A stretch of DNA of 64,000 nucleotides from Haemophilus haemolyticus (GTDB lineage: Bacteria; Pseudomonadota; Gammaproteobacteria; Enterobacterales; Pasteurellaceae): contig NZ_LYCK01000011.1 of the NCBI RefSeq assembly GCF_001679045.1, forward strand, positions 83,673 to 147,672, read 5' to 3'. Position numbers and translations under genes: made by a program. The notes under the pieces are model-generated. The model was not told where the DNA came from, searched no databases, and saw only the letters and a program-made list of their open reading frames with translations. Below are positions 43,240 through 53,740 of the stretch, one piece after another; the stretch's first letter is position 1; each line of letters starts with the position of its first letter.

Positions 43240-43850
43240 TAATTTACCGTGAAATATGCCCGCACTTCGTCAATTAAACTTTCAGGCAAATCCATTGATT
43301 GCATTGCGCCTTCCAACATCAGCATTTTTCGACCACTGTTTGTATTCGTGATAACCCAATAAGGCGTATCGGGAATTTGTTTTGGCTTTGTATGATTGCC
43401 GGTCATTAACAATGTTGCTTCGTCGCGCGCAAAATAAACTCGGGTGCGGCCTTGTAAAGATTCTGTGGCTTGTGCAAAACTCTCAGGATTAGTGCGATAA
43501 AGCACGCGCAAAATAGCTAAGAAACGAGTAACGGCTTTGCCTTCTTCTTGAAATTCTGTTGAATTCAACAACGTTTGAACTTTTTCTACGATCTGATTAA
43601 TCGCCGTTATCGGCTGTTTTTTCGTCGGTTTTACACTTTCTGACTTAGCCGGTTCGGTCTGTACTTCCACTTTTGATTCTGTTTTTTCGTTATTTTCAGC
43701 CGGAACAAATGTTAAGTCATCAGCGAAAACACTCGCATGTGCCGGTAAATTAAGCAAACGGCGTAAAATATCCGAAGCACTTTCCCCAATAGAGCGGGTT
43801 TGGCTCGCAATGTATTGGTATAATTCTTCATCAACTTCAATGATCTTCAT
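43239..43850 (-). CDS. seqA: Negative modulator of replication initiation SeqA
   Basis: Binds hemimethylated GATC sites and sequesters oriC. The ATG at 43850 (MKIIEVDEELYQYIASQTRS) gives 203 residues; a start 20 codons earlier is rejected. The N-terminal oligomerisation domain (residues 1-35) and the C-terminal GATC-binding domain (FLAILRVLYRTNPESFAQAT... GRTRVYFARDEATLL) are clear, joined by a linker of about 60 residues that is longer than in E. coli (181 residues total). It is divergent from ybfF, as in enterics. Confidence 0.94.
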   Translation of the reverse strand: MKIIEVDEELYQYIASQTRSIGESASDILRRLLNLPAHASVFADDLTFVPAENNEKTESKVEVQTEPAKSESVKPTKKQPITAINQIVEKVQTLLNSTEFQEEGKAVTRFLAILRVLYRTNPESFAQATESLQGRTRVYFARDEATLLMTGNHTKPKQIPDTPYWVITNTNSGRKMLMLEGAMQSMDLPESLIDEVRAYFTVN

Positions 43851-43919
43851 TTTTTTCTCTCTGTTTGCTAAAATTTTTTTAATTATAACGACTTCTTTAC
43901 AAATTCTCACGCAAAAATT

Positions 43920-44702
43920 ATGGCAAATTCATTGCTCAATTATCAATTTCATCAAGTAAAACAAACGATTAATTCTCCAACTTTAGTTTTTATTCATGGT
44001 TTGTTCGGGGATATGAATAACCTTGGCATCATCGCCAGAGCTTTTAGCGAAAATTACAATATTTTACGCATAGATCTGCGCAATCACGGCCATAGTTTTC
44101 ATTCGGAAAAAATGAATTATCAACTTATGGCTGAAGATGTTATCGCGGTAATCCGACACTTAAATTTATCCAAAGTGATACTAATTGGTCATTCCATGGG
44201 GGGAAAAACCGCCATGAAAATCACCGCACTTTGTCCAGAATTAGTCGAAAAATTAATTGTAATTGATATGTCTCCCCTGCCTTACGAAGGATTTGGACAT
44301 AAAGATGTGTTTAATGGTTTGTTCGCTGTAAAAAATGCAGCCCCTCAAACTCGTCAAGAAGCTAAACCGCTCTTAGAAAAGGAAATTGATGATCAGGATG
44401 TCGTGCAATTTATGCTGAAATCTTTTGAGCCTAGTTCACCTGATTATTTTCGCTTTAATCTCACCGCACTTTTCAACAATTACGCTAACATTATGGATTG
44501 GGAAAAAGTGCATGTACTCACGCCGACACTGTTTATCAAAGGCGGAAATTCTTCTTATATAAAAATAGAGAATAGCGAAAAAATTTTAGAACAATTTCCT
44601 CATGCGACGTCTTTTACTATTAGTGGTTGTGGGCATTGGGTGCATGCTGAAAAACCTGAATTTGTTATACGTGCGATAGAGCGATTTGTAAATAAGAATT
44701 AA
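43920..44702 (+). CDS. ybfF: Alpha/beta-hydrolase esterase YbfF
   Basis: A 260-residue alpha/beta hydrolase. The oxyanion region FIHGLFGDMNN is at residues 25-35, the nucleophile elbow GHSMGGKTA near residue 90 and the catalytic His in GHWVHAEKPE near 241. E. coli YbfF hydrolyses short and medium acyl thioesters and esters; the natural substrate is unknown. It is divergent from seqA and upstream of fldA-fur, the conserved neighbourhood. No strong ribosome site is seen at the ATG. Confidence 0.9.
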   Translation: MANSLLNYQFHQVKQTINSPTLVFIHGLFGDMNNLGIIARAFSENYNILRIDLRNHGHSFHSEKMNYQLMAEDVIAVIRHLNLSKVILIGHSMGGKTAMKITALCPELVEKLIVIDMSPLPYEGFGHKDVFNGLFAVKNAAPQTRQEAKPLLEKEIDDQDVVQFMLKSFEPSSPDYFRFNLTALFNNYANIMDWEKVHVLTPTLFIKGGNSSYIKIENSEKILEQFPHATSFTISGCGHWVHAEKPEFVIRAIERFVNKN

Positions 44703-44800
44703 TTAATTTAAATGAGAATACTTTTGTAGTATACTCCCACATAATTTAGGGTATATCCCCTATTTATAATCAATACATTAAATTTTAAAAGGAAAGAAAA

Positions 44801-45325
44801 ATGGCAGTTGTTGGTCTATTTTATGGCAGTGACACAGGCAATACCGAAAACATCGCAAAAATGATCCAAAAACAATTAGGTAATGACTTAATCGATATTC
44901 GTGATATTGCAAAAAGTAGCAAAGAAGATATTGAAGCATATGATTTCTTACTTTTCGGTATTCCGACTTGGTATTACGGCGAAGCACAAGCTGACTGGGA
45001 TGATTTTTTCCCAACGTTAGAAGAAATCGATTTTACAGATAAACTCGTAGGTATTTTCGGCTGTGGCGATCAAGAAGACTATGCTGATTATTTCTGCGAT
45101 GCTATCGGCACCGTGCGCGACATCGTTGAACCGCACGGCGCAATCATTGTGGGTAACTGGCCAACTGAAGGTTATACTTTTGAAGCATCAAAAGCATTAT
45201 TAGAAGATGGAACTTTCATTGGGTTGTGTATTGATGAAGATCGCCAACCTGAACTCACGGCAGAACGTGTAGAAAAATGGTGTAAACAAATTTACGATGA
45301 AATGTGTTTAGCCGAGCTTGCTTAG
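44801..45325 (+). CDS. fldA: Flavodoxin 1
   Basis: Small FMN electron carrier used by, among others, radical-SAM and isoprenoid enzymes. The 174-residue protein has the FMN phosphate loop GSDTGNTENIAK at residues 9-20 and the isoalloxazine-flanking tyrosine/tryptophan loops (IPTWYYGEAQADWDD; FGCGDQEDYADYFCDA). AAAGGAAAG precedes the ATG. fur follows 29 bases later, the conserved fldA-fur pair. Confidence 0.97.
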   Translation: MAVVGLFYGSDTGNTENIAKMIQKQLGNDLIDIRDIAKSSKEDIEAYDFLLFGIPTWYYGEAQADWDDFFPTLEEIDFTDKLVGIFGCGDQEDYADYFCDAIGTVRDIVEPHGAIIVGNWPTEGYTFEASKALLEDGTFIGLCIDEDRQPELTAERVEKWCKQIYDEMCLAELA

Positions 45326-45354
45326 AATTTTTCACATAAAAGGAAGGGAACTTT

Positions 45355-45798
45355 ATGTCTGAAGAAAACATTAAATTACTTAAAAAAGCTGGATTAAAAA
45401 TTACCGAACCACGTTTAACGATTCTTGCTTTGATGCAAAATCACAAAAATGAGCACTTTTCTGCAGAGGATGTATATAAAATTTTGCTTGAACAAGGAAG
45501 CGAGATTGGCTTAGCTACAGTTTATCGAGTGCTTAATCAATTTGATGAAGCGCGTATTTTGATACGTCATAATTTTGAAGGTAATAAATCTGTATTTGAA
45601 CTAGCGCCCACTGAACACCATGATCATATTATCTGTGAAGATTGCGGAAAAGTATTTGAATTTACTGACAATATTATTGAACAACGCCAACGTGAAATTA
45701 GCGAAAAATATGGCATTAAATTAAAAGCGCATAGTTTATATCTTTACGGGAAATGTAGTGATATTAATCATTGTGATGAAAACAATTCAAATAAATAA
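45355..45798 (+). CDS. fur: Ferric uptake regulator Fur
   Basis: Iron-responsive repressor. The 147-residue protein has the N-terminal winged helix (ITEPRLTILALMQNHKNEHFSAEDVYKIL; IGLATVYRVLNQFDEA), the metal site EHHDHIICEDCGKV with a C-x2-C zinc pair at about residues 92-96, and further cysteines near the C-terminus (GKCSDINHCDENN). AAGGAAGGGAAC precedes the ATG. Probably co-transcribed with fldA. Confidence 0.97.
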   Translation: MSEENIKLLKKAGLKITEPRLTILALMQNHKNEHFSAEDVYKILLEQGSEIGLATVYRVLNQFDEARILIRHNFEGNKSVFELAPTEHHDHIICEDCGKVFEFTDNIIEQRQREISEKYGIKLKAHSLYLYGKCSDINHCDENNSNK

Positions 45799-45805
45799 CA
45801 TCTCT

Positions 45806-45831
45806 AAGGCGACAAAATGTCGCCTTTCTTA
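45806..45831 (+). terminator. Terminator of fur
   Basis: AAGGCGACA (45806-45814) and TGTCGCCTT (45818-45826) form a perfect 9-bp stem with a 3-base loop, followed by TCTTAT. Confidence 0.8.
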
Positions 45832-45849
45832 TATTCAAATTTCATTCTA

Positions 45850-45886
45850 AAAAATAACCGCACTTTATTATAGTGCGGTTATTTGA
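45850..45886 (-). terminator. Paired uptake-sequence terminator of gdhA
   Basis: AAATAACCGCACT (45852-45864) and AGTGCGGTTATTT (45872-45884) form a perfect 13-bp stem, with a T-run on the minus strand. Confidence 0.8.
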
Positions 45887-45903
45887 TTTGGCTTTTTTAG
45901 ATG

Positions 45904-47584
<1,681 letters not shown>

Positions 47585-47614
47585 AAAAAAGGGGCTAAGT
47601 GATCTGCCCCTCAT
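47585..47614 (-). terminator. Terminator of the tat operon
   Basis: GGGGC and GCCCC around a 10-base loop, with a TTTTTTATTG tail on the minus strand, 16 bases after the tatC stop. Confidence 0.75.
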
Positions 47615-47629
47615 GAATAGATTAATTCA

Positions 47630-48400
47630 TTATTCTGTTTTTTCTGATTCATCGTTGTTTTCAACCGCACTTTCATCGTCTTTGGGTTGATAAAAACGAG
47701 CGACTAATAGACCAAGCTCAAAGAGCAAGCACATCGGCACCGCGAGTAAAGTTTGTGAAAAAACATCAGGAGGCGTTAAAATCATGCCAATAAAAAATGC
47801 CCCCACGATAATATAAGGACGTTTTTCGGAAAGAGCCTTCACAGTAGTAACGCCAGTCCAGCAAAGTAGAATGATAGCTATCGGTACTTCAAAACACACC
47901 CCGAACGCTAAAAACAATGCCAAAGCAAAATCTAAATAGCTACTGATATCTGTTGCAATAGCAACGCCTTCTGGTGCAGTTTGTGTAAAGAAACTAAATA
48001 CAAACGGGAATACAACGTAATAAGCAAAAGACACGCCACAATAAAATAAAATCGTACTTGAAAATAGCAACGGATAAATCATCCGTTTTTCATGTTGGTA
48101 CAATGCTGGCGCAACAAAAGCCCAAATTTGATAAAGCAAATAAGGAACAGAAATAAAAACAGCAACAATCGCTGTCAATTTAATTGGCGTAAAGAAAGGC
48201 GTTTGAATATTCGTTGCGATCATTGTCGCACCTTTTGGCATAACAGCCGTTAAAGGCGCTGCAACAAAATGATAAATATCATTGGAAAAATACACCAATG
48301 CGACAAAAACCAATACCACACAAATCACACAGCGTAATAAACGGTTTCTTAACTCAACAAGGTGTGTAATTAGAGGTTGAGATTCATCCACATTACTCAT
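47630..48400 (-). CDS. tatC: Sec-independent translocase subunit TatC
   Basis: Core receptor of the twin-arginine translocase for folded proteins. The 256-residue protein has six hydrophobic segments, the conserved N-terminal [13 protein letters not shown] region (residues 8-20) that helps bind the twin-arginine signal, and the [18 protein letters not shown] first periplasmic loop. It ends in an acidic hydrophilic tail. It closes the tatABC operon, 9 bases after tatB. Confidence 0.96.
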   Translation of the reverse strand: MSNVDESQPLITHLVELRNRLLRCVICVVLVFVALVYFSNDIYHFVAAPLTAVMPKGATMIATNIQTPFFTPIKLTAIVAVFISVPYLLYQIWAFVAPALYQHEKRMIYPLLFSSTILFYCGVSFAYYVVFPFVFSFFTQTAPEGVAIATDISSYLDFALALFLAFGVCFEVPIAIILLCWTGVTTVKALSEKRPYIIVGAFFIGMILTPPDVFSQTLLAVPMCLLFELGLLVARFYQPKDDESAVENNDESEKTE

Positions 48401-48409
48401 AAAAACTCG

Positions 48410-48970
48410 CTATGATTCAGTTTTTGAAGATTGAGATTTTGGTGCTGGAGCAATTTCAATCTCATCAGGCGGATAATAATCAGATAAACGCTCGGTCAAT
48501 TCTGCTTGCTCGTGGGCTTCAAGTGCGGTTAAATCTGCAGATATTTTTTCTACTTCAGGTAAACTTTCTGTAGAATCCTCAGTTAATGCCACATTTTGAG
48601 GCTTTTCTGCATTTTCAGCCGCACTTTTAATTTCTTTAATTTGCTCTTCCACTGTTGTACCAGCTTGAGCAGCTTTATCTTCTAGCTCTGCTTTCATTTT
48701 ATCTGCTTGAGCTTTTAATTCTTCCACTGTTTTACTCAATTCTGGTGAAAGGGTTTGCAAGTTCAAAGATTCAGCTTTTTTGATACTATCCTGTAATTCT
48801 TGCAATTTTAGTTCTTGTTTCAACTCATTTTGCACATTGGCAGCTAAACCACGAATCGTTTTCACCCAGCCCATCACTGTGCGAATAGCGACAGGCAAAC
48901 GCTTCGGCCCTAGCACAACTAGGCCAACCACCATTAACAAAACAAGTTCTGAAAAACCAATATCAAACAC
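48410..48970 (-). CDS. tatB: Sec-independent translocase subunit TatB
   Basis: Partner of TatC in substrate recognition. The 186-residue protein begins with a GTG codon ([26 protein letters not shown]), has one N-terminal membrane helix, an amphipathic helix and a long charged, partly coiled-coil tail (about residues 45-185). It starts 3 bases after the tatA stop, so translation is probably coupled, and GTG would keep TatB below TatA levels. Confidence 0.93.
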   Translation of the reverse strand: MFDIGFSELVLLMVVGLVVLGPKRLPVAIRTVMGWVKTIRGLAANVQNELKQELKLQELQDSIKKAESLNLQTLSPELSKTVEELKAQADKMKAELEDKAAQAGTTVEEQIKEIKSAAENAEKPQNVALTEDSTESLPEVEKISADLTALEAHEQAELTERLSDYYPPDEIEIAPAPKSQSSKTES

Positions 48971-48973
48971 GGA

Positions 48974-49201
48974 TTAAGCCTGTTCTTTCTCTTTTGTGGT
49001 TTCAGTTTTTGCAGATGTTGCATTATTGTCAATAGACTTAAATTCTGCATCTTTTGCTTTTTCATCATCTTGCATTGCTTTTTTAAAGCCTTTCACAGCA
49101 GCGCCAAGATCTGAACCCGCATTTCTTAATTTTTTCGTACCGAAAACCAATAAAATGACCACTAATAAGATAATCATTTGAGCAGGGGATAAACCAAACA
49201 T
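48974..49201 (-). CDS. tatA: Sec-independent translocase subunit TatA
   Basis: Pore-forming subunit of the twin-arginine translocase. The ATG at 49201 ([29 protein letters not shown]) with GGAG upstream gives 75 residues; a start 23 codons earlier would add a basic extension foreign to the family. One short membrane helix, the [24 protein letters not shown] amphipathic helix and a charged tail are visible. It heads the operon. Confidence 0.93.
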   Translation of the reverse strand: MFGLSPAQMIILLVVILLVFGTKKLRNAGSDLGAAVKGFKKAMQDDEKAKDAEFKSIDNNATSAKTETTKEKEQA

Positions 49202-49373
49202 AATAAACTCCGTTCTGTAAAAAAGAAAAAATTTGGGTCGGAATATACCCTTTTTACCCACGTAGAACAATAGCTATCGGGGATTATTTTCAATTTATCA
49301 CAATATTAATGATAAAACGCGATATATAAATAAACTAAAAATGGCTAAAAATTTCTTTCTAGCCATTTTATCT

Positions 49374-50813
49374 TTATTTCCAAATACGGGAATCAAATAT
49401 TTTCTTGCGCAATTCAGGGTGGTTGTCAATCTTAAACTCTGGTGTTTTTCCTTCTTTAAGCTGGCGTTGATAATCCTTCATCAATTTCCATACGATTGGC
49501 GACAACATCAAAATTGCGATCAAGTTAATGATTGCCATGACTGCCATTACCGTATCTGCGAAATTCCACACTACATTACCTGAACGAACCGAACCAAAAT
49601 ACACGAAGAATAGCACCATTAAACGGAACAAAAATACAAACCAAGGTTTATTTTTGATAAAACGGATATTGCTTTCCGCATAAGCATAGTTACCAATAAT
49701 AGAAGAATAAGCGAATAACAATAAGATAAACGCCAGGAAATGCACCCCAAATTCACCTATGTGATATTGCAAGGCATTTTGCGTAAGTGAGATACTTTTT
49801 AGCGTTTCGCTACCATAATTATTTGAAAGCAAAATAATAACGGCAGTACAAGAACAAACAATCATGGTATCAACAAACACACCCAACATCTGTACTAAGC
49901 CTTGACTAACAGGATGCTTAACGTGAGCTGCCGCTGCTGCATTAGGCGCAGACCCCATTCCTGCCTCGTTAGAGAATAGTCCACGTTTAATCCCCATCAT
50001 CATTGCTTTTGATACCAGCGCACCAAACATTCCACCAGCTGCGGCATCAAAACTGAATGCACTTTGAATGATACGATGAATCACCGAAGGGATCATATCA
50101 ATATGCATGCCAAGAATAATCACCGCCATAATCAAATAGAAAAGCGCCATCATTGGCACAAGGCTACTCGAAATAACCGCAATGCGCTTAACGCCACCGA
50201 AAATAATAAGTGCGGTCAAAATTACTAATGAAATACCGACATATTCCCCTTTCCAATTCCACGCATTGCTGGTTGCTTCAACAATGGAGTTAGCCTGCAC
50301 AGAATTAAAGGCAAAACCAAATGTAAAAATTAATGCAAGCGCAAAAGCCACTGCCATACAACGTGATTTTAAACCTTGCACAATATAATAAGCAGGGCCA
50401 CCACGGAATGAGCCATCTTTATCTTGAATTTTAAATAATTGAGCAAGGGTAGATTCAGCGAAAGCACTCGACATACCAATAAATGCCGTTACCCACATCC
50501 AAAACACCGCGCCTTCGCCCCCTAAGGCAATTGCCGTTGCAACCCCACCAATGTTACCCACACCAACGCGGCTCGCAAGACCTGTTGTAAACGCTTGGAA
50601 AGGTGTTAACGAACTACCCTCCACCGCACGACCAAACCACATTTCACGAAGGCTTGCTGGGAATAAACGGAACTGCACAAATCCTGTTGTAATGGTAAAA
50701 AATAGCCCCGTCCCAAGCAAAATAATAATGGTGGCATCCCATAAAGGTCCATCAAGGTGTGCGACTATCCAAGTTAGCACATCTTCTAACATTTTTGAAA
50801 ATTCAAATTCCAT
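49374..50813 (-). CDS. Sodium:alanine symporter (AGCS) family protein
   Basis: A 479-residue inner-membrane protein with about eleven hydrophobic segments and the AGCS signature region GVGNIGGVATAIALGGEGAVFWMWVTAF (about residues 82-109). The family moves alanine or glycine with sodium or protons. The ATG at 50813 is preferred because GAGGG lies six bases before it; an ATG two codons earlier abuts the same site. The gene stands downstream of nagK on the same strand. Confidence 0.9.
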   Translation of the reverse strand: MEFEFSKMLEDVLTWIVAHLDGPLWDATIIILLGTGLFFTITTGFVQFRLFPASLREMWFGRAVEGSSLTPFQAFTTGLASRVGVGNIGGVATAIALGGEGAVFWMWVTAFIGMSSAFAESTLAQLFKIQDKDGSFRGGPAYYIVQGLKSRCMAVAFALALIFTFGFAFNSVQANSIVEATSNAWNWKGEYVGISLVILTALIIFGGVKRIAVISSSLVPMMALFYLIMAVIILGMHIDMIPSVIHRIIQSAFSFDAAAGGMFGALVSKAMMMGIKRGLFSNEAGMGSAPNAAAAAHVKHPVSQGLVQMLGVFVDTMIVCSCTAVIILLSNNYGSETLKSISLTQNALQYHIGEFGVHFLAFILLLFAYSSIIGNYAYAESNIRFIKNKPWFVFLFRLMVLFFVYFGSVRSGNVVWNFADTVMAVMAIINLIAILMLSPIVWKLMKDYQRQLKEGKTPEFKIDNHPELRKKIFDSRIWK

Positions 50814-50956
50814 AATCATCCCTCAAGCGATAAATAATTTGATTGTATGATTTTTCAATGAAAAGGCGAGATTTTTTAACAATTTCTCTAAAGAAAAGAA
50901 ACGCAAACAAGAAAAAATCTAATAAATTTAGAATATTCTAAATATTTTCCAAAACA

Positions 50957-50983
50957 AAGGGCGTATTATTTGAAAACGCCTCA
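50957..50983 (-). terminator. Weak terminator after nagK
   Basis: GGCGT and ACGCC flank an AT-rich loop; minus-strand continuation is CTTTGTTTTGG. The short stem makes it uncertain. Confidence 0.45.
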
Positions 50984-50996
50984 CTAGTTTGTTGAA

Positions 50997-51911
50997 TTAT
51001 TTGGTTAAAAACAACGCTGCCGCACCACGCACACCACCGGAATCGCCGTGTTTCGCTTTTTTAATTGGTGGAACTTTTGCTGTCCGCATCAAATGAGGCG
51101 GAAGGGCTTTTGGTAAAGCCTCATAAAGGTAATCAAAATTAGATAATCCACCGCCTAACACAATCATATGCGGATCAAATGCCGTAATGATATTGCCAAT
51201 AGAAATCGCCGCTAATTCAACAAAAAGATTCACAAAATCTACCGCACTTTCATTGCCTTGATAGAACAAATCAATAATTTCTCGAGCAGCTAATGTTTCA
51301 CCTTTCAAATCTCGATAAAGCATTTCAAAACCGCGACCAGACAAATAATTATCCAAACAAGCCTTGTTGCCACAACCACATTGATAAATCGGGGCTTTAT
51401 CCCATCCCAATAATTTCAAAGCATGATAATTTAGTTGTAAATGACCAAGCTCTCCCGCCATTCCCACTTGACCTGAATGAACTTTACCGTTTAAGACAAA
51501 ACCACCACCAAAACCAGTTCCAAGAATTAAACCAAGTACAGTCGGATATTGCTGATTTTCCGTATCCCATGCTTCAGATAACGCAAAGCAATTTGCGTCA
51601 TTTTCTGCCCGCACTTCACGGCCTAAACGCGCAGACAAATCACGTAAAATTGGTTTATTATCTGCCACACGAATATTGGTAATTTCGGCTAATCCAGTTT
51701 GTTGATTAACAAAACCAGGCACGCCCAAACCTACGGTGCCCACTTCACCAAACTTTTCATCTGCACAATTCACTAAATCCACAATCGTGTTAAGCCATTC
51801 TTCATAGTCGTTTTTAGGTGTTGGCACCCGTTCAGAATATAATTTTTCTAATTTTTCATTGAATACGGCAAGCTCTATTTTCGTGCCACCAATATCTAAA
51901 CCATAATACAT
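50997..51911 (-). CDS. nagK: N-acetylglucosamine kinase NagK (ROK family)
   Basis: Phosphorylates N-acetylglucosamine recovered from cell-wall turnover or medium. The 304-residue protein has the ATP motif [14 protein letters not shown] at residues 1-14 and the ROK zinc cluster [19 protein letters not shown] near residue 184, with Ala where the family usually has Gly. The catalytic [13 protein letters not shown] region is near residue 105. Similarity to E. coli NagK (303 residues) extends over the whole length. AAAGGAGC precedes the ATG. Confidence 0.92.
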   Translation of the reverse strand: MYYGLDIGGTKIELAVFNEKLEKLYSERVPTPKNDYEEWLNTIVDLVNCADEKFGEVGTVGLGVPGFVNQQTGLAEITNIRVADNKPILRDLSARLGREVRAENDANCFALSEAWDTENQQYPTVLGLILGTGFGGGFVLNGKVHSGQVGMAGELGHLQLNYHALKLLGWDKAPIYQCGCGNKACLDNYLSGRGFEMLYRDLKGETLAAREIIDLFYQGNESAVDFVNLFVELAAISIGNIITAFDPHMIVLGGGLSNFDYLYEALPKALPPHLMRTAKVPPIKKAKHGDSGGVRGAAALFLTK

Positions 51912-51930
51912 AATCTGCTCCTTTATAAAG

Positions 51931-51968
51931 AAGTGCGGTTAAAATTAGCCAAAATTTTAACCGCACTT
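51931..51968 (-). terminator. 16-bp paired uptake-sequence hairpin after pgpB
   Basis: AAGTGCGGTTAAAATT (51931-51946) and its exact complement (51953-51968) form a perfect 16-bp stem with a 6-base loop, 6 bases after the pgpB stop on minus. The T-run is weak. Confidence 0.7.
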
Positions 51969-51974
51969 AAATCA

Positions 51975-52700
51975 TTATTTTATGACGAAGATCGCCTTTT
52001 GCTTCAAAAAGGCAAAAATAATGCTATTAATCAACCATGCCAGCAATGTCGCCACTAATAAATCAATTGGGTAATGCATGCCTAATCGCACACGGCTAAT
52101 CAACATCAATAAGCCCCACACTGCAATACCTGCTATCAGTAATTTTGCTTTAAAAGAACGGTTACCTAATAATTGAGTAAAGCCAACAGCAAGCATAAGC
52201 CAAGTTGCTGCAAAAATTGTATGCCCTGAGGGGAACGAATACCCTGTTTCATTTTCATAATGATGAACTAACCAAGCTGGCGTGATGGCATCCATCGAAT
52301 AAAAATCCTTAGCGATTTCTGCACGCAAAGTGCGGTCATTTTTATAAAAATTTTCAGGCGTTGAATGAGTTTGCTCAGCTAGATAAACGGTGAACGGACG
52401 AGGTTCTTCAAATAATGCTTTTGCCCCTGTTTTTGCTGCTTGAGTGGCAATAACTGAAATCCCCATCACAATTACGCCTAATATCCATTGTTTTGGATTT
52501 TTGAATAAAAAGGCGAACAAAAGCGTAAATAACACACAGGTGATCAACGCATAAGGTACGCTACCCGTTTCAGTGAGCAAATAAAGCCAATAATCAGCTT
52601 CAGTTAATTGGCTATTGCCATGCCACTGATAGGAAATACCCCAAATAAAAAATGGTACAAGACAAAGTAATAACGTATATAATGACAGCCTTTTAAACAT
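51975..52700 (-). CDS. pgpB: PAP2-family phosphatase PgpB
   Basis: Integral membrane phosphatase of the PAP2 type; E. coli PgpB dephosphorylates phosphatidylglycerol phosphate and undecaprenyl pyrophosphate. The 241-residue protein has about six hydrophobic segments and the three phosphatase motifs: K-x6-R-P (KALFEEPRP), PSGH ([13 protein letters not shown]) and S-R-x5-H ([12 protein letters not shown]). AAGGGGC precedes the ATG. It is divergent from ribA. Confidence 0.92.
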   Translation of the reverse strand: MFKRLSLYTLLLCLVPFFIWGISYQWHGNSQLTEADYWLYLLTETGSVPYALITCVLFTLLFAFLFKNPKQWILGVIVMGISVIATQAAKTGAKALFEEPRPFTVYLAEQTHSTPENFYKNDRTLRAEIAKDFYSMDAITPAWLVHHYENETGYSFPSGHTIFAATWLMLAVGFTQLLGNRSFKAKLLIAGIAVWGLLMLISRVRLGMHYPIDLLVATLLAWLINSIIFAFLKQKAIFVIK

Positions 52701-52769
52701 GCTCGCCCCTTGATAATAAAAAATAACGCGCGCATTCTAACAGAAATGACTACGAATAAGGATCACTTT

Positions 52770-53420
52770 ATGGCAAAAATTCAGCTAGTTGCGCAAGCCA
52801 ATTTACCCACTGAATATGGTATTTTCAGAATGGTGGGATTTGAATTTCCAGATACAAAAAAAGAACATGTAGCCTTAGTGATGGGTGATATTTCTAATGC
52901 GGATGAACCTGTGTTAGCGCGCATCCATTCTGAATGTTTAACTGGTGATGCGCTCCACAGCTTAAAATGCGATTGTGGGTTCCAACTGGCGACAGCATTA
53001 AAACAAATTCAAGAAGAAGGTCGTGGAGTCTTAATTTATCATCGAGAAGAAGGCCGCGGAATTGGTTTGATTAATAAAATCCGCGCTTATTCTTTACAAG
53101 ATAAAGGAATGGATACGATTGAAGCCAATCTTGCTTTAGGTTTCAAAGCGGATGAACGCAACTTTGAAGTCTGTGCCGATATGTTCGAGCTACTCGGGGT
53201 AAAAAAAGTTCGCTTGATGACCAACAACCCAGAAAAAGTAGAAACCATGAAAAAAGCAGGTATCAACGTGGTTGAGAGAGTTCCGCTTAATGTTGGCGAA
53301 AACCGCTACAACACAAAATATCTTGATACTAAAGCGAAAAAAATGGGGCATTACATTGTGCATAACAATGACGAACAACATTTAATGACCTGCCCACATT
53401 GCCAGGAAGAGATTATTTAA
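52770..53420 (+). CDS. ribA: GTP cyclohydrolase II
   Basis: First enzyme of riboflavin synthesis, opening GTP. The ATG at 52770 ([19 protein letters not shown]) with AAGGA upstream gives 216 residues, the family length; a start 20 codons earlier falls in the pgpB spacer. Zinc ligands C56, C67 and C69 ([17 protein letters not shown]) and the catalytic [18 protein letters not shown] segment are visible. The C-terminus has an extra Cys pair (TCPHCQEE). A terminator follows. Confidence 0.95.
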   Translation: MAKIQLVAQANLPTEYGIFRMVGFEFPDTKKEHVALVMGDISNADEPVLARIHSECLTGDALHSLKCDCGFQLATALKQIQEEGRGVLIYHREEGRGIGLINKIRAYSLQDKGMDTIEANLALGFKADERNFEVCADMFELLGVKKVRLMTNNPEKVETMKKAGINVVERVPLNVGENRYNTKYLDTKAKKMGHYIVHNNDEQHLMTCPHCQEEII

Positions 53421-53435
53421 TAAAATAATACATGT

Positions 53436-53478
53436 TAAAAAAGCCATACTGTTGTATTGAACAGTATAGCTTTTTTAT
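53436..53478 (+). terminator. Terminator of ribA
   Basis: AAAGCcATACTGTT and AACAGTATaGCTTTT form a long, nearly perfect stem with a T-run. Confidence 0.85.
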
Positions 53479-53537
53479 TTAAACTTTATGCCACGGAATA
53501 ATCAAAAGATTTTTTAACATATTGCTAAAAACGAGAA

Positions 53538-53571
53538 ACCCCGTCCTGTATTCCAAAGATCGGGGCTTATC
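53538..53571. other. CCCCG/CGGGG inverted repeat upstream of the small lipoprotein gene
   Basis: CCCCG and CGGGG flank about 20 bases in the leader of the small lipoprotein gene; on the minus strand the repeat is followed by TTTCTCGTTTTT, so it may instead terminate the OppA-like gene. Confidence 0.4.
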
Positions 53572-53584
53572 AGGAGTAAGTAAA

Positions 53585-53725
53585 ATGAAAAAAACGCTCT
53601 TTTTCATTTTCTTGATTATCTGTTGTTTAGTTAGCTGTTCCGGAACAGTTATCTAAGATAATCGCTACGGGGACGATGTAGGAGTTGTCCCCAATGCCTC
53701 CAATCCTAAAGAATTCTTTCCTTGA
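53585..53725 (+). pseudogene. Small lipoprotein gene with in-frame stop at codon 24
   Basis: From ATG 53585 (AGGAG upstream) the frame reads MKKTLFFIFLIICCLVSC then SGTVI and meets TAA at 53654-53656. The same frame continues open for 22 more codons (DNRYGDDVGVVPNASNPKE...) to TGA at 53723-53725. A signal peptide with lipobox L-V-S-C (Cys18) is clear. The sensible residues beyond the TAA, and the total of 46 codons like the other small lipoprotein at 25.3 kb, suggest a nonsense change (for example CAA to TAA). If only the first part is made, a five-residue mature lipopeptide would result. A GATCGGGG hairpin partner lies in the leader. Confidence 0.6.
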
Positions 53726-53740
53726 TTGCAAGCGCGATTA

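Noticed and set aside
44703..44800. Fur box upstream of fldA
   Set aside because: AAATGAGAATAC resembles half of a Fur box, but the second half is weak; not enough to call.
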